From Candidatus Woesearchaeota archaeon (lineage in GTDB: Archaea; Nanobdellota; Nanobdellia; Woesearchaeales; GW2011-AR4), in NCBI GenBank assembly GCA_016187465.1, contig JACPJQ010000007.1:124001-188000 (forward strand): a stretch of 64,000 nucleotides of DNA, given 5' to 3'. The position numbers were made by a program, and so were the translations under genes. Shown here in pieces: positions 31,985-40,710 of this stretch; position 1 is the stretch's first letter, and the number at the start of each line of letters is the position of its first letter. Under the pieces are notes generated by a model. The model searched no databases and was not told where the DNA came from. It saw only the letters and a program-made list of their open reading frames with translations.

Positions 31985-33046
31985 ATGAAATTGCTGCATT
32001 CCAATCTAAAAAAAGGCGAAGTCAGGGTGCTTGCCCAAAACCTTGATGATTTGTGGTATCTAAGCGCAATAATAGAGCCTAATGACATTGTTCAGGGCAG
32101 GACTTTGAGAAAGATTAAGATTTCAAGCGAGGAAAAGTCCAAGGAAGCTGTAAAAAAGCCTGTTTTCATAAAGCTGGAGGTTGAAAAGGTTGAGTTTAGC
32201 AAGTACAGCAACATACTGAGAGTTTCCGGCATAATCAAGGAAGCTCCCGAAGATATACCTTTGGGTGATTACCACACTTTTAATGTTGATGAAAATACAT
32301 CAATTACAATAATAAAGGAAAATTGGCTTAAATATCAGCTTGACAAGCTGAAGGAAGCGTGCTCAGAAACAAAAAGTTCCTTGCTTATATGCGTTCATGA
32401 CAGGGAAGAGGCTTACTTTGCATTGTTTAAGAAGTATGGCTATGAAATACTGGCGCATATTCAGGGAGATGTCCAGAAGAAACGGGAGGAAAACATAAAG
32501 AAGGAAAATTTCTATTTGGGCATAATCAAAAAAATTAATGAGTATGTTGAAAGGCATCAAATCAGGCAGGTGATTTTGGCTTCCCCTGCGTTCTGGAAAG
32601 AAGACTTGATGAAAGAGGTAAAAGACAGCGAACTCAGGCAAAAAATAATTCTTGCAACATGCTCTTCAGCAACAAAAAATGGCATAGAAGAAGTCATAAA
32701 AAGGCCTGAAGTCAGGGAAGCGCTGAAGCAGGAAAGAACAGCGAAAGAAATCAACAAAGTTGAGGAGTTGTTTACAGAGATAGCAAAAAGCAATCTTGCT
32801 GTGTACGGAATGAAAGAAACAGAGAATGCAGCTTCAATTGGAGCTGTAAAAGAGCTTTTGATAACTGATTCATTCATACAAAAATCCAGAAGTGAAAATT
32901 TTTATAGGGATGCTGATGCCGTAATGAGAATTGTTGATAAAACAAAAGGCGAGATTTATATCATAAGCTCCGAGCACGAAGGCGGAAAAAGATTGGATGG
33001 TTTGGGTGGGATAGGAGCTATTTTGAGGTTTAAGCTGAGCTACTAA
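31985..33046 (+). CDS. pelA: mRNA surveillance protein Pelota (Dom34)
   Basis: Ribosome-rescue factor related to aRF1 that acts on stalled ribosomes with an aEF1A/ABCE1-type partner. The N-terminal Sm-like domain begins MKLLHSNLKKGEVRVLAQNLDDLWYLSAII, where archaeal Pelota starts. The central domain (YFALFKKYGYEILAHIQGDVQ) and the C-terminal domain (EVKELLITDSFIQ; IISSEHEGGKRLDGLGGIGAILRF) are complete. It lacks the GGQ peptide-release motif, as expected. 353 residues. It is divergent from the surface cluster, and acetyl-CoA synthetase follows after about 50 bases. Confidence 0.95.
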   Translation: MKLLHSNLKKGEVRVLAQNLDDLWYLSAIIEPNDIVQGRTLRKIKISSEEKSKEAVKKPVFIKLEVEKVEFSKYSNILRVSGIIKEAPEDIPLGDYHTFNVDENTSITIIKENWLKYQLDKLKEACSETKSSLLICVHDREEAYFALFKKYGYEILAHIQGDVQKKREENIKKENFYLGIIKKINEYVERHQIRQVILASPAFWKEDLMKEVKDSELRQKIILATCSSATKNGIEEVIKRPEVREALKQERTAKEINKVEELFTEIAKSNLAVYGMKETENAASIGAVKELLITDSFIQKSRSENFYRDADAVMRIVDKTKGEIYIISSEHEGGKRLDGLGGIGAILRFKLSY

Positions 33047-33097
33047 CAAAAGTTTTAAAAGCAAATTGTTTTTAATAAATAAAAAAGGAGGTGTACG

Positions 33098-35050
33098 ATG
33101 CCGGAATTCATAGATTCAATTCTCAAAGAGCACAGAATTTTCTTTCCAAGCGAGGAATTCAAAAGAAAAGCCATTATCAAAAGCATGGCCGAGTATTCCA
33201 AGCTTTACAAAAAATCAGTTGAAAATCCTGAAGCGTTTTGGAGCGGGATGGCGCAGCAGCTTGACTGGCTCAAGAAGTGGGATGTTGTTTTGAGGAATGA
33301 TGCAGGGTTTTTCAAATGGTTTGAAGGCGGTTATCTGAATGTATCCTGTAATTGTTTGGACAGAATTATCAAGTCAGGGAAAAAAGACAAGATTGCTTTT
33401 ATCTGGGAGCCTGAATCAGGAGAAAGCAAGACATACACTTATGGGCAGCTTTTGAAAGAAGTTTGCAGATTTGCCAATGTGCTGAAGAAAAAGGGCGTGC
33501 AGAGAGGACATGTAGTGGAGATTTACTTGCCTATGATTCCGGAGCTGCCGATTGCGATGCTTGCATGCGCGAGAATCGGCGCAATCCATTCTGTTGTTTT
33601 TGCAGGCTTCAGCTATGATGCTTTGAAGGACAGGATACAGGATTCAAATGCAGAACTCCTGATAACAGCTGACGGCAGCTTCAGAAACGGAAAAGTATTT
33701 CCGTTAAAAGGCAATGCAGACGCCGCTTTAAAGGAATGCCCAACAATAAAAAATGTTGTAGTTGTAAAAAGAACAGGAAGCAGTGTAAATATGCAAAATA
33801 GCAGGGATTATTGGTGGCATGAATTAATTAAAGAAAAGGACATAAAAGATTTTTGCGAGCCTGAGAGAATGCATTCGGAAGAGTCACTGTTTATTTTATA
33901 CACGAGCGGCACAACAGGCAAGCCAAAAGGGATTCTGCATACGCAGGCAGGCTATTTGCTTTATGTTTACCAGACTTTCAAATGGATTTTTGACATAAAA
34001 GACAAAGATGTTTATTTCTGCACAGCAGACATTGGATGGATTACAGGCCATTCTTACATTGTTTATGGGCCATTGTCAAACGGGGCAACTGTTGTGATGT
34101 ATGAAGGCTCGCCTACGTTTCCAAAGCCCGACAGGTTTTGGCGCATAGTCGAGAAGCACAAAGTCACTATATTTTATACTGCTCCGACAGCAATAAGGGC
34201 TTTGGCAAAAGAAGGGGATGAATGGCCAAGCAGATGCAATTTAAGCAGCTTAAGATTATTAGGCACAGTAGGCGAGCCGATAAATCCTGAAGCTTGGGTA
34301 TGGTACCACAAAGTGATTGGCAAGGATAAATGCCCTGTTGTTGACACATGGTGGCAGACAGAAACAGGAGGCATTTTGATAACTCCGCTGCCGGGCGCTA
34401 CCCCGCTTAAGCCGGGCTCTGCGACAAAGCCTTTTTTTGGCATAGTGGCTGATGTATTAAGAGAAGATGGAAGCAAAGCCAATGCTGATGAAGGCGGCTA
34501 TCTCGTCATCAGGAATCCGTGGCCCGGAATGCTTAGGACTGTGTGGAACAATCCAGACAGATACAAGCATACTTATTTTGAAAAGTTTGGTGTCTATTTG
34601 ACTGGAGACACTGCAAAAATAGACAAAGACGGCTATTTCTGGATAATGGGCAGGATTGATGATGTTATAAAGGTTGCAGGGCACAGGATTGGAAGCGCAG
34701 AGGTTGAGAGTTCATTAGTAAGCCATGCGGCGGTTGCAGAGGCGGCTGTTGTACCATATCCCCATGAGATAAAGGGCCAAGCAATTTATGCATTTGTTGT
34801 TTTAAAAAACGGAATCAAAAAAAATGACGAGTTAAAAGAAGGGCTGAAAAAACATGTTGCTGATCATGTTGGACCGATTGCAAAGCCCGACAAAATACAG
34901 TTTGCTGACGATCTGCCGAAGACAAGGAGCGGCAAGATAATGAGAAGAATTCTTAAAGTAATTGCCGAAGGAAGCACTGATTACGGGAATATAATGACAT
35001 TGGCTGATCCAGGCGTTGTTGAAGTTCTGGCTAAGAATATGGTAAAATAG
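33098..35050 (+). CDS. acs: Acetyl-CoA synthetase, AMP-forming
   Basis: Converts acetate, ATP and CoA to acetyl-CoA. Motifs: [15 protein letters not shown] (P-loop), [10 protein letters not shown] (acetate/AMP site), [21 protein letters not shown] (hinge) and [13 protein letters not shown], with the C-terminal Lys that is acetylated in regulated Acs enzymes. Length 650 is typical. The start has a strong GGAGGTG four bases before ATG. It is the source of acetyl-CoA from acetate, or works with fermentation end products. A TrmB-type regulator follows downstream after a hairpin. Confidence 0.95.
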   Translation: MPEFIDSILKEHRIFFPSEEFKRKAIIKSMAEYSKLYKKSVENPEAFWSGMAQQLDWLKKWDVVLRNDAGFFKWFEGGYLNVSCNCLDRIIKSGKKDKIAFIWEPESGESKTYTYGQLLKEVCRFANVLKKKGVQRGHVVEIYLPMIPELPIAMLACARIGAIHSVVFAGFSYDALKDRIQDSNAELLITADGSFRNGKVFPLKGNADAALKECPTIKNVVVVKRTGSSVNMQNSRDYWWHELIKEKDIKDFCEPERMHSEESLFILYTSGTTGKPKGILHTQAGYLLYVYQTFKWIFDIKDKDVYFCTADIGWITGHSYIVYGPLSNGATVVMYEGSPTFPKPDRFWRIVEKHKVTIFYTAPTAIRALAKEGDEWPSRCNLSSLRLLGTVGEPINPEAWVWYHKVIGKDKCPVVDTWWQTETGGILITPLPGATPLKPGSATKPFFGIVADVLREDGSKANADEGGYLVIRNPWPGMLRTVWNNPDRYKHTYFEKFGVYLTGDTAKIDKDGYFWIMGRIDDVIKVAGHRIGSAEVESSLVSHAAVAEAAVVPYPHEIKGQAIYAFVVLKNGIKKNDELKEGLKKHVADHVGPIAKPDKIQFADDLPKTRSGKIMRRILKVIAEGSTDYGNIMTLADPGVVEVLAKNMVK

Positions 35051-35102
35051 CTATACGATTCCGTAAGATTTAAATAGAAGTATGATGTATAGTGTAATAA
35101 CT

Positions 35103-35152
35103 GGTTAGTTAAGATAGTGATTTACCATTTTGCAATGGAATTACTACTAACC
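35103..35152 (+). promoter_or_regulatory. Nested hairpin between acs and the TrmB gene
   Basis: GGTTAGT (35103-35109) pairs with ACTAACC (35146-35152), and inside it CCATT-TTGC-AATGG forms a second stem. It may end the acs transcript or be an operator for the TrmB-like protein encoded just downstream. Confidence 0.4.
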
Positions 35153-35225
35153 GATAAAAAATAATAACATTTTAATAGTAGTGCCTTTTATCCCCTATGC
35201 AATAATAAAAGGGGGGTGTGTTTAC

Positions 35226-36044
35226 ATGATAGTTAAAGAAGAATTTTTGAGCAAGTTAAGAAGGTTTTTTTCTTTGAATTTGTATGAGGTCAAAATCTGG
35301 ACAGCTCTGCTTTCCAGAGGAGTCTCAACAGCAGGAGAGCTAAGCGACATAGCAAACGTCCCAAGGTCAAGAAGCTATGACGTTCTTGAATCGCTTGAAA
35401 AGAAAGGATTTGTGATAATGAAGCTTGGCAAGCCTATAAAGTATATAGCAGTTCCGCCTAAAGAAGTTGTTGAAAGAGTAAAGAAGAACGTTCAGGACTA
35501 TGCTAAGGAGGAAGTGAAGAAGTTAAGTGATTTAAGGAACACTGAGATCATTGATGAGCTGAGCACTTTACACACCCAAGGGGTTGAGTTGGTTGAGCCT
35601 GCAGATTTAAGTGGTTCCTTAAGGGGACGACACAATTTATACAATCATTTGGAGCTGACGATAAGAAACGCTGAGGAAAGTGTAACCCTGATGACGACTT
35701 CCCAGGGATTCTTGAGAAAGGTTGAAGGCTTCAAGCCAACATTTGAGAAGCTGAAGAAAAGAGGAGTTAAGATAAGGATTGCTGCCCCTATCACAAAAGA
35801 ATCTGTGGCTGCCCTGAAAGAGCTGCAGGGGCTTGCAGAAGTTAGGCACACTGACAACAAGGCAAGATTCTGTATTGTTGACGGCAAGGAGATAATATTC
35901 ATGGTATTGGATGACACTGAAGTCCATCCGACTTATGATGTGGGAATATGGGTAAACACCCCGTTCTTTGCAAGCGCTCTTGAGAATTTATTTGAGCTTG
36001 CATGGAAGAGCATGAAGCCGGCAAATGAAGTTGTGAAAAGATAA
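35226..36044 (+). CDS. TrmB-family transcriptional regulator
   Basis: About 272 residues. The N-terminal winged helix (LNLYEVKIWTALLSRGVSTAGELSDIANVPRSRSYDVLESLEKKGFV) is followed by a coiled region and a PLDc-like ligand domain (about 120-265; VTLMTTSQGFLRKVEG, KIRIAAPITKE, RFCIVDGKEIIFMVLDD). ATG 35226 is chosen because GGGGGGTG lies about eight bases upstream; the ORF runs back to 35181. Its place between acs and the chorismate mutase/transketolase genes suggests it senses a central-carbon metabolite. It is similar in layout to the regulator at 2045. Confidence 0.87.
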   Translation: MIVKEEFLSKLRRFFSLNLYEVKIWTALLSRGVSTAGELSDIANVPRSRSYDVLESLEKKGFVIMKLGKPIKYIAVPPKEVVERVKKNVQDYAKEEVKKLSDLRNTEIIDELSTLHTQGVELVEPADLSGSLRGRHNLYNHLELTIRNAEESVTLMTTSQGFLRKVEGFKPTFEKLKKRGVKIRIAAPITKESVAALKELQGLAEVRHTDNKARFCIVDGKEIIFMVLDDTEVHPTYDVGIWVNTPFFASALENLFELAWKSMKPANEVVKR

Positions 36045-36067
36045 TTTCTTTTTTTGTTTTTTGATTG

Positions 36068-36161
36068 CTCAAATTGAGTTCATACTCCGCAGCTTGCTGC
36101 GATATCAACAACTCAATTTGAGGCTTAAAAATCCCCGCAGCTTGCTGTGATTGGGATTTTT
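36068..36161 (+). terminator. Twin hairpins sharing one loop sequence
   Basis: Hairpin 1: CTCAAATTGAGTT (36068-36080) pairs with AACTCAATTTGAG (36110-36122). Hairpin 2: AAAAATCCC (36127-36135) pairs with GGGATTTTT (36153-36161) and ends in a T run. Both loops carry CCGCAGCTTGCTG[C/T]GA (36087-36102 and 36135-36150), which can itself fold as CGCAG-CTTG-CTGCG. Likely terminators of the TrmB gene, or a mobile palindromic repeat. Confidence 0.55.
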
Positions 36162-36205
36162 AATAATGCAAAAATATAAAAAACAATAACCTATTCTATT
36201 AGCTA

Positions 36206-36457
36206 ATGGGCAAGCTGAAAAGTTACAGAAAAAAGATTGACATTATTGATAAAAAAATAGTTAAACTCTTAATGTCGAGATTTGAGTTGGCCAGACAAAT
36301 ATCAATTTATAAAAAATGGAACAAGCTTGAAATCATTGACAAAAAAAGAGAGCGGCAAGTCATCAACAATATTAAAAAATTTTCCAATAAACATAAAAAA
36401 TTCGTAATAGGCATTTTTAAAAACATTATCACTTATTCAAAAAAACTTCAGAAATAA
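36206..36457 (+). CDS. aroQ: Chorismate mutase, AroQ class
   Basis: Turns chorismate into prephenate, the branch toward Phe and Tyr. A single all-helical AroQ domain of 83 residues: YRKKIDIIDKKIVKLLMSRFELARQISIYKKWN, then IIDKKRERQVINNI. The conserved Arg, Lys and Arg-Glu pairs that bind the substrate are present. It stands apart from the main aromatic operon (42821 onward), where tyrA and pheA lack a mutase domain, so this gene probably supplies the activity. The transketolase gene begins one base after its stop, coupling it to erythrose-4-phosphate supply. Confidence 0.88.
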   Translation: MGKLKSYRKKIDIIDKKIVKLLMSRFELARQISIYKKWNKLEIIDKKRERQVINNIKKFSNKHKKFVIGIFKNIITYSKKLQK

Positions 36458-36458
36458 A

Positions 36459-37301
36459 ATGCAAAAAGACATAGTCTTGGAATTGAAGCAGAAGGCGAAA
36501 GAATTGAGGAAAGAGATAATAACTATAATCTATAATGCCCAATCAGGCCATCCTGGCGGCTCTTTGAGTGCAATTGATGTAATGGTCGGATTGTATTATC
36601 ACAAATTAAAAGTTGACACTAAAAATCCTTTGTGGGAGAACAGAGACAGGTTTGTTCTAAGCAAGGGGCATTGCAGCCCTGCAATTTACGCTGTATTGGC
36701 AGATAAAGGCTTCTTTCCAAAATCAGAGCTGGAGGGGTATAGAAAAATCAACAGAATGCTTCAGGGGCATCCTGAATTAAACACTCCGGGAATTGATTTT
36801 GCGGGAGGGGCTTTGGGGCAGGGGATATGCTTTGCGCTTGGAATTGCGCTTGCGTGCAGGCTCGACAAAAGAAACTGCAATGTCTATGCAATGATAGGCG
36901 ACGGAGAAGCCCAGGAAGGCGCTGTATGGGAATCTTCAATGGCTGCTGCTTTTCACAAGCTTGACAATCTGATTGTGATACTTGACAAGAACCAGGTCCA
37001 GCAGACCGGAAAAACAAAGGAGATAATGGACATCGGCAATGTTACAATGAAATGGAAGGCGTTTGGATGGAATGTAATTGAGATTAACGGGCATGATATG
37101 GCACAAGTTGTGAAAGCTCTTGACAAGGCTTCGAAAATGAAGAACAAAAGGCCTACAATAATTATTTCAAATACGATTAAAGGAAAAGGTGTTTCGTTCA
37201 TGGAGCTAAACCATAAATTCCACGGGAAAGCCCCAAATGATGATGAGTGCAGGAAAGCTATTGAAGAAATTGGCAATATAGATGTTAAAAAGTTTAAATG
37301 A
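36459..37301 (+). CDS. Transketolase, N-terminal subunit
   Basis: Thiamine-diphosphate-binding half of a split transketolase (280 residues). NAQSGHPGGSLSAIDVMVGLYYHKL and RDRFVLSKGHCSPAIYAVL are the substrate-binding regions. GDGEAQEGAVWESSMAAAFHKLDNLIVILDKN is the ThDP motif (GDG...N), and KGKGVSFMELNHKFHGKAP closes the domain. It makes erythrose 4-phosphate, needed by DAHP synthase in the aromatic operon 6 kb downstream. The partner subunit follows after a 127-base gap. Confidence 0.93.
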   Translation: MQKDIVLELKQKAKELRKEIITIIYNAQSGHPGGSLSAIDVMVGLYYHKLKVDTKNPLWENRDRFVLSKGHCSPAIYAVLADKGFFPKSELEGYRKINRMLQGHPELNTPGIDFAGGALGQGICFALGIALACRLDKRNCNVYAMIGDGEAQEGAVWESSMAAAFHKLDNLIVILDKNQVQQTGKTKEIMDIGNVTMKWKAFGWNVIEINGHDMAQVVKALDKASKMKNKRPTIIISNTIKGKGVSFMELNHKFHGKAPNDDECRKAIEEIGNIDVKKFK

Positions 37302-37428
37302 TTTTATTTTTGAATTGATAAAATATGATTATTGCGTTAGGAAGTAAACAAACACGACAATAAAAACATTGAATTCACATTAAATAAAACAATACAAAAA
37401 CTAAAAATTGGTATAATAAAATCAAGAA

Positions 37429-38364
37429 ATGGAAAAATCAGCTACTCGAGATGGCTATGGGAAGGCTTTGCTGGAGTTGGGCAGGCAAAACAAGGATGTT
37501 GTTGCCCTTGACGCAGACCTAAGCGACAGCACCAGAAGCGAGTACTTTGCAAAGCAGTTTCCTGAAAGGTTTTTCTCGATGGGAATAGCAGAGCAGGACA
37601 TGATTGGGGCTGCTGCCGGGCTGGCGTTTTCCGGCAAAATTCCTTATGCAAGCACGTTTGCTGTCTTCAGCGAGAGGGCTTATGAATTCATAAGGAATAT
37701 TGTTTCAAGAAACAGGCTGAACGTGAAGATTGCAGGCTCCCATTCAGGCATTGCAACCGGGGAAGACGGCAAGAGCGCCCAGGCAATTGAAGACATTGCA
37801 GCTTACCGTGTTTTGCCGAATATGGTTGTCTTGCAGCCGTGTGATGCTGCTGAATGCGAGAAAATGGTTTTTGCTTTGGCTGACTACAAAGGGCCTTCTT
37901 ATATGAGGCTGCACAGGAATGCAGTCCCGGTAATTCACGATTCAAATTATAAGTTTGAGATAGGAAAAGGCGAAGTCTTAAGGCAAGGCAAGGATGCCGT
38001 GATTTTTGCTACAGGAACTTTGGTTCATGAAACCCTGAAAGCTGCTGAAATTCTTGACAAAGAAGGCATAAAGGTTTATGTTGTCAATATCCATACTATA
38101 AAGCCGCTTGACAGTAATTTAGTGATTGATTTGGCCAAGAAAACAAATTATGTAGTGACGGCAGAAGACCATAATGTAATAGGGGGGTTGGGAGGCGCTG
38201 TTGCAGAAGTTTTAAGTGAAAATTATCCTTGTTTAATGAAAAGGATTGGAATGCAGGACATGTATGCAGAATCCGGCAGGCCGGATGAATTGTACAAAAA
38301 ATATGGGCTGGATGCAGAGTCTATAGCGGAAGAAGTCATGAAGTTTGTGAGCAAAAAGAAATAA
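37429..38364 (+). CDS. Transketolase, C-terminal subunit
   Basis: Pyrimidine-binding and C-terminal domains of the split transketolase (311 residues). RDGYGKALLELGRQNKDVVALDADLSDST starts the domain, and PERFFSMGIAEQDMIGAAAGLAFSGKIPYASTFAVFS contains the catalytic Glu that activates ThDP. SHSGIATGEDGKSAQAIEDIAAYR and the C-terminal TAEDHNVIGGLGGAVAEVL are also typical. The gap before it (37302-37428) contains a possible TATA (GGTATAATAAAA), so it may also have its own promoter. Confidence 0.93.
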   Translation: MEKSATRDGYGKALLELGRQNKDVVALDADLSDSTRSEYFAKQFPERFFSMGIAEQDMIGAAAGLAFSGKIPYASTFAVFSERAYEFIRNIVSRNRLNVKIAGSHSGIATGEDGKSAQAIEDIAAYRVLPNMVVLQPCDAAECEKMVFALADYKGPSYMRLHRNAVPVIHDSNYKFEIGKGEVLRQGKDAVIFATGTLVHETLKAAEILDKEGIKVYVVNIHTIKPLDSNLVIDLAKKTNYVVTAEDHNVIGGLGGAVAEVLSENYPCLMKRIGMQDMYAESGRPDELYKKYGLDAESIAEEVMKFVSKKK

Positions 38365-38395
38365 TTAAAAATGGAGATATGTTAGTTGATTTAAA

Positions 38396-39046
38396 ATGGA
38401 ATTATTCCTTGATACTGCGTCGGTAGATGAAGTAAGGCATGGTGCAGAGACTGGCTTGATCTCCGGGGTAACTACAAACCCAACTTTGGCAGCAAAAGCA
38501 GGAAGGGATTACAATGATGTCCTGAAAGAAATCTGCTCCATAATTAAAGGGCCCGTAAGCGCTGAAACTGTTTCTTTGGATGCGGAAGGAATGGTAAAAG
38601 AGGGTGTTGCCTTTTCAAAGATTGCAAAGAATATTGTTGTAAAAGTTCCCATGACAGTTGAAGGCATGAGAGCCTGCCAAAGATTAACTAAAAAAGGCAT
38701 AAAAGTTAATGTTACTCTTGTTTTTTCAGCAAATCAGGCTTTGCTTGCCGCCAAATCTGGAGCTTTCATGGTAAGCCCGTTTGTCGGGAGGCTGGATGAC
38801 ATTGGAAAAATTGGCATGGAGGTTGTAAGGGAGATAAAGCAGGTCTATGACAATTACAAATTTACAACGCAAATACTTGTTGCTTCTGTAAGAAATCCAA
38901 TTCATGTCCTTGATGCAGCAAAGATTGGAGCAGACATTGCAACAGTGCCTTACTCTGTATTCGAGCAATTATTCAAGCACACCTTGACTGACGCGGGCAT
39001 TAAGAAATTCTTAGAAGACTGGGAAAAGGTACCGAAGAAGAAGTGA
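38396..39046 (+). CDS. tal: Transaldolase, short (TalC/FSA-like) type
   Basis: Class I aldolase of 216 residues. [36 protein letters not shown] gives the opening strands with Asp and the TTNPT motif. [13 protein letters not shown] contains the Schiff-base lysine region, [32 protein letters not shown] follows, and [28 protein letters not shown] completes the barrel. With transketolase it interconverts sugar phosphates and supplies erythrose 4-phosphate. Fructose-6-phosphate aldolase activity is a known alternative in this family and cannot be excluded here. Confidence 0.92.
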   Translation: MELFLDTASVDEVRHGAETGLISGVTTNPTLAAKAGRDYNDVLKEICSIIKGPVSAETVSLDAEGMVKEGVAFSKIAKNIVVKVPMTVEGMRACQRLTKKGIKVNVTLVFSANQALLAAKSGAFMVSPFVGRLDDIGKIGMEVVREIKQVYDNYKFTTQILVASVRNPIHVLDAAKIGADIATVPYSVFEQLFKHTLTDAGIKKFLEDWEKVPKKK

Positions 39047-39072
39047 GATTCGCTTTTTTATATTCTATACTC

Positions 39073-39153
39073 ACGGACAAAAATAATTATACAATAGTTG
39101 TCCGTTCGTAATAAGTAAAGGACATATTTATGTCTAAAAACTTGTGTCCTTTA
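39073..39153. repeat. Two successive inverted repeats downstream of transaldolase
   Basis: ACGGACAA (39073-39080) with TTGTCCGT (39098-39105), then TAAAGGACA (39116-39124) with TGTCCTTTA (39145-39153), which encloses a smaller GACAT/ATGTC hairpin. The region 39047-39237 holds no ORF. The two palindromes share the core GGACA and may be terminators or operator sites. Confidence 0.45.
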
Positions 39154-39190
39154 CTATAGCTTGCTTTATTAACACCAAATCAAAAGCTTT

Positions 39191-39223
39191 AAATACTTAT
39201 AAGTATTTCTACGTATATATAAA
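39191..39223 (+). promoter_or_regulatory. Promoter and 18-bp perfect palindrome of the RelBE-type module
   Basis: AAATACTTATAAGTATTT (39191-39208) is an exact palindrome, followed directly by the TATA-like ACGTATATATAAAT (about 39210-39223) and the antitoxin ATG at 39238. Ribbon-helix-helix antitoxins typically bind such sites to repress their own operon. Confidence 0.6.
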
Positions 39224-39237
39224 TACGAGGTATCAAA

Positions 39238-39474
39238 ATGGGATTAAAACAAATAAGCCTTACAATGCCTGAAAACCTTTTACAGGCATCTAGGGAATAT
39301 TCTGAGCAGTTTGGCTACAAAAATGTGCAGGAGTTCATTTTGGATTTGGTAAGGGACAATGTTATGCTGAAGAATATCGAGAGGTACAGGAAAATAGATG
39401 GAAGAATGAAAAAAGGGCTTGGTGTCAAAAAATTCAGCCAAAAAGGCGCTGTTAAATACATTAAAGAGCTGTAA
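39238..39474 (+). CDS. Ribbon-helix-helix antitoxin of a RelBE-type module
   Basis: Seventy-eight residues. The N-terminal RHH fold (MGLKQISLTMPENLLQASREYSEQFGYKNVQEFILDLVRDNV) binds DNA. The basic C-terminal half (KIDGRMKKGLGVKKFSQKGAVKYIKEL) probably wraps the toxin. The toxin ATG lies one base after its stop. An 18-bp palindrome in front is a likely operator. Confidence 0.8.
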   Translation: MGLKQISLTMPENLLQASREYSEQFGYKNVQEFILDLVRDNVMLKNIERYRKIDGRMKKGLGVKKFSQKGAVKYIKEL

Positions 39475-39475
39475 G

Positions 39476-39730
39476 ATGTCTTATTCTATAGAGTTCAGTA
39501 CTGAGTTTGATAAATCCATGAAAAAGCTGAAGAAAAGGGATAAAATTATATTTGAGCAAATACAAAAAAAGCTTATTGAAATCGTTGAAAATCCTGAACA
39601 TTACAAACCATTGAGGAACGTCTTGGCAGGATACAGAAGGCTGCATTTTGGAAGTTTTGTGCTGATTTATACAACAGAAGGAAATGTTGTCAGGGTTATA
39701 TCTTTGGACCATCATGATAGGGCTTATTAG
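39476..39730 (+). CDS. RelE/ParE-superfamily toxin
   Basis: Eighty-four residues from ATG 39476: MSYSIEFSTEFDKSMKKLKKRDKIIFEQIQKKLIEIVENPEHYKPLRN, followed by LAGYRRLHFGSFVLIYTTEGNVVRVISLDHHDRAY. The small beta-sheet with the GYRRLHFGSFVLIY block and the C-terminal HHDRAY match RelE mRNA-interferase toxins, where Arg, Lys and the terminal Tyr are active-site residues. The upstream in-frame ATG at 39419 lies inside the antitoxin gene and is rejected. Confidence 0.87.
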   Translation: MSYSIEFSTEFDKSMKKLKKRDKIIFEQIQKKLIEIVENPEHYKPLRNVLAGYRRLHFGSFVLIYTTEGNVVRVISLDHHDRAY

Positions 39731-39794
39731 AGAAAGTGTTGAAGAAGAAATGAAATAAAACTGCTTTTAATAATTGTTTTCCAAGATATTACTC

Positions 39795-39805
39795 GGGACA
39801 CACAA
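39795..39805 (+). repeat. Left copy of 11-bp inverted repeat around a single ORF
   Basis: GGGACACACAA, the reverse complement of 40563-40573. Between the copies lies only the 39876-40511 gene, with further matching GGGGAC/GTCCCC segments closer in (39832-39837 and 40515-40521 region). Confidence 0.45.
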
Positions 39806-39875
39806 TTCCAATTGGTAGAGAGGGGACAATGATTTAATGGGAAGATTTTTATATTTTTATTATTAATCATTATAT

Positions 39876-40511
39876 ATGGAAGAACCAATTAAAGAATATA
39901 AACATCAACCATCAAGTATCATCATCATTAATAAAATTTTGCTAAGTTTGTTTGTTATTGGTTACATTTGGTTGGGATTTTATCCTCCAGAAAATACTCC
40001 AAAGTACTTTTCAATAATTGGAAGAGTTTTATCCATTCCTACTTTATTAATCCTAATTTATTTATTTCTAACAGATTATTCTTATAAAAAAAGATGTAAA
40101 ATAATTCAAATTTACAAGAACAAAGTAATTCTTATAATTCCCTTTCTAAATAATTTTAAACTAACTTTAACTAAAAAAGATGTAAATTCTGTTTTTAAGA
40201 AAAATGTTTGTGGGACTCCAATGGTTTGGATAAAGTTGAAAAATCCTAAATCGTATGTCAAAAAAAATTCCTTAGTAAACCCACCATACGATTTTATATA
40301 TTCTCTAGTGCATTACATAATATTCAAACTACATAAGATTCCAATTAAATTTAGCCAGTTTGAGTTTAAATCGAAAGAAGATGCAAAATACATCAATAGG
40401 AATATTCTCAAAATAAACACGAAAAAGGGAGGACATTTATTCTTTCCTAAAACTTATTATCATCGGAATTTTGACAGTATTTTTAAAGATTTAAAGAAAA
40501 CTCTACAGTAA
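39876..40511 (+). CDS. Unknown two-segment membrane protein
   Basis: 211 residues. Two hydrophobic segments near the N-terminus (about 20-36, KILLSLFVIGYIWLGFY, and 48-66, VLSIPTLLILIYLFLTD) are followed by a soluble, Lys- and Asn-rich region with beta strands (KIIQIYKNKVILIIPFLNNFKLTL). The layout resembles a membrane-anchored PH-like domain, but I do not recognise it. It is very AT-rich compared with neighbours and is bracketed by an 11-bp inverted repeat, hinting at recent acquisition. Confidence 0.6.
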   Translation: MEEPIKEYKHQPSSIIIINKILLSLFVIGYIWLGFYPPENTPKYFSIIGRVLSIPTLLILIYLFLTDYSYKKRCKIIQIYKNKVILIIPFLNNFKLTLTKKDVNSVFKKNVCGTPMVWIKLKNPKSYVKKNSLVNPPYDFIYSLVHYIIFKLHKIPIKFSQFEFKSKEDAKYINRNILKINTKKGGHLFFPKTYYHRNFDSIFKDLKKTLQ

Positions 40512-40562
40512 TGTCGTCCCCTTTCTGTTCTTAATTTTACATATCGCTTCGCTCTGTGAGAG

Positions 40563-40573
40563 TTGTGTGTCCC
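40563..40573 (-). repeat. Right copy of 11-bp inverted repeat around a single ORF
   Basis: TTGTGTGTCCC, pairing with 39795-39805. The rest of 40512-40710 has no ORF; it ends with a TATA-like TTTTTATACC at about 40680 for the DRG gene. Confidence 0.45.
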
Positions 40574-40710
40574 TGAATCATACTCACTTCTTTCGTGCCA
40601 CGTTGCACTTTCGCATTAGTTCAGGTCGCTTAACAGCACATTAAACGATTCCCTCGAAAAAACTCTGCCTCAAACAAACCTTTTTATACCGTTTTCATTA
40701 ACTTTATTCT

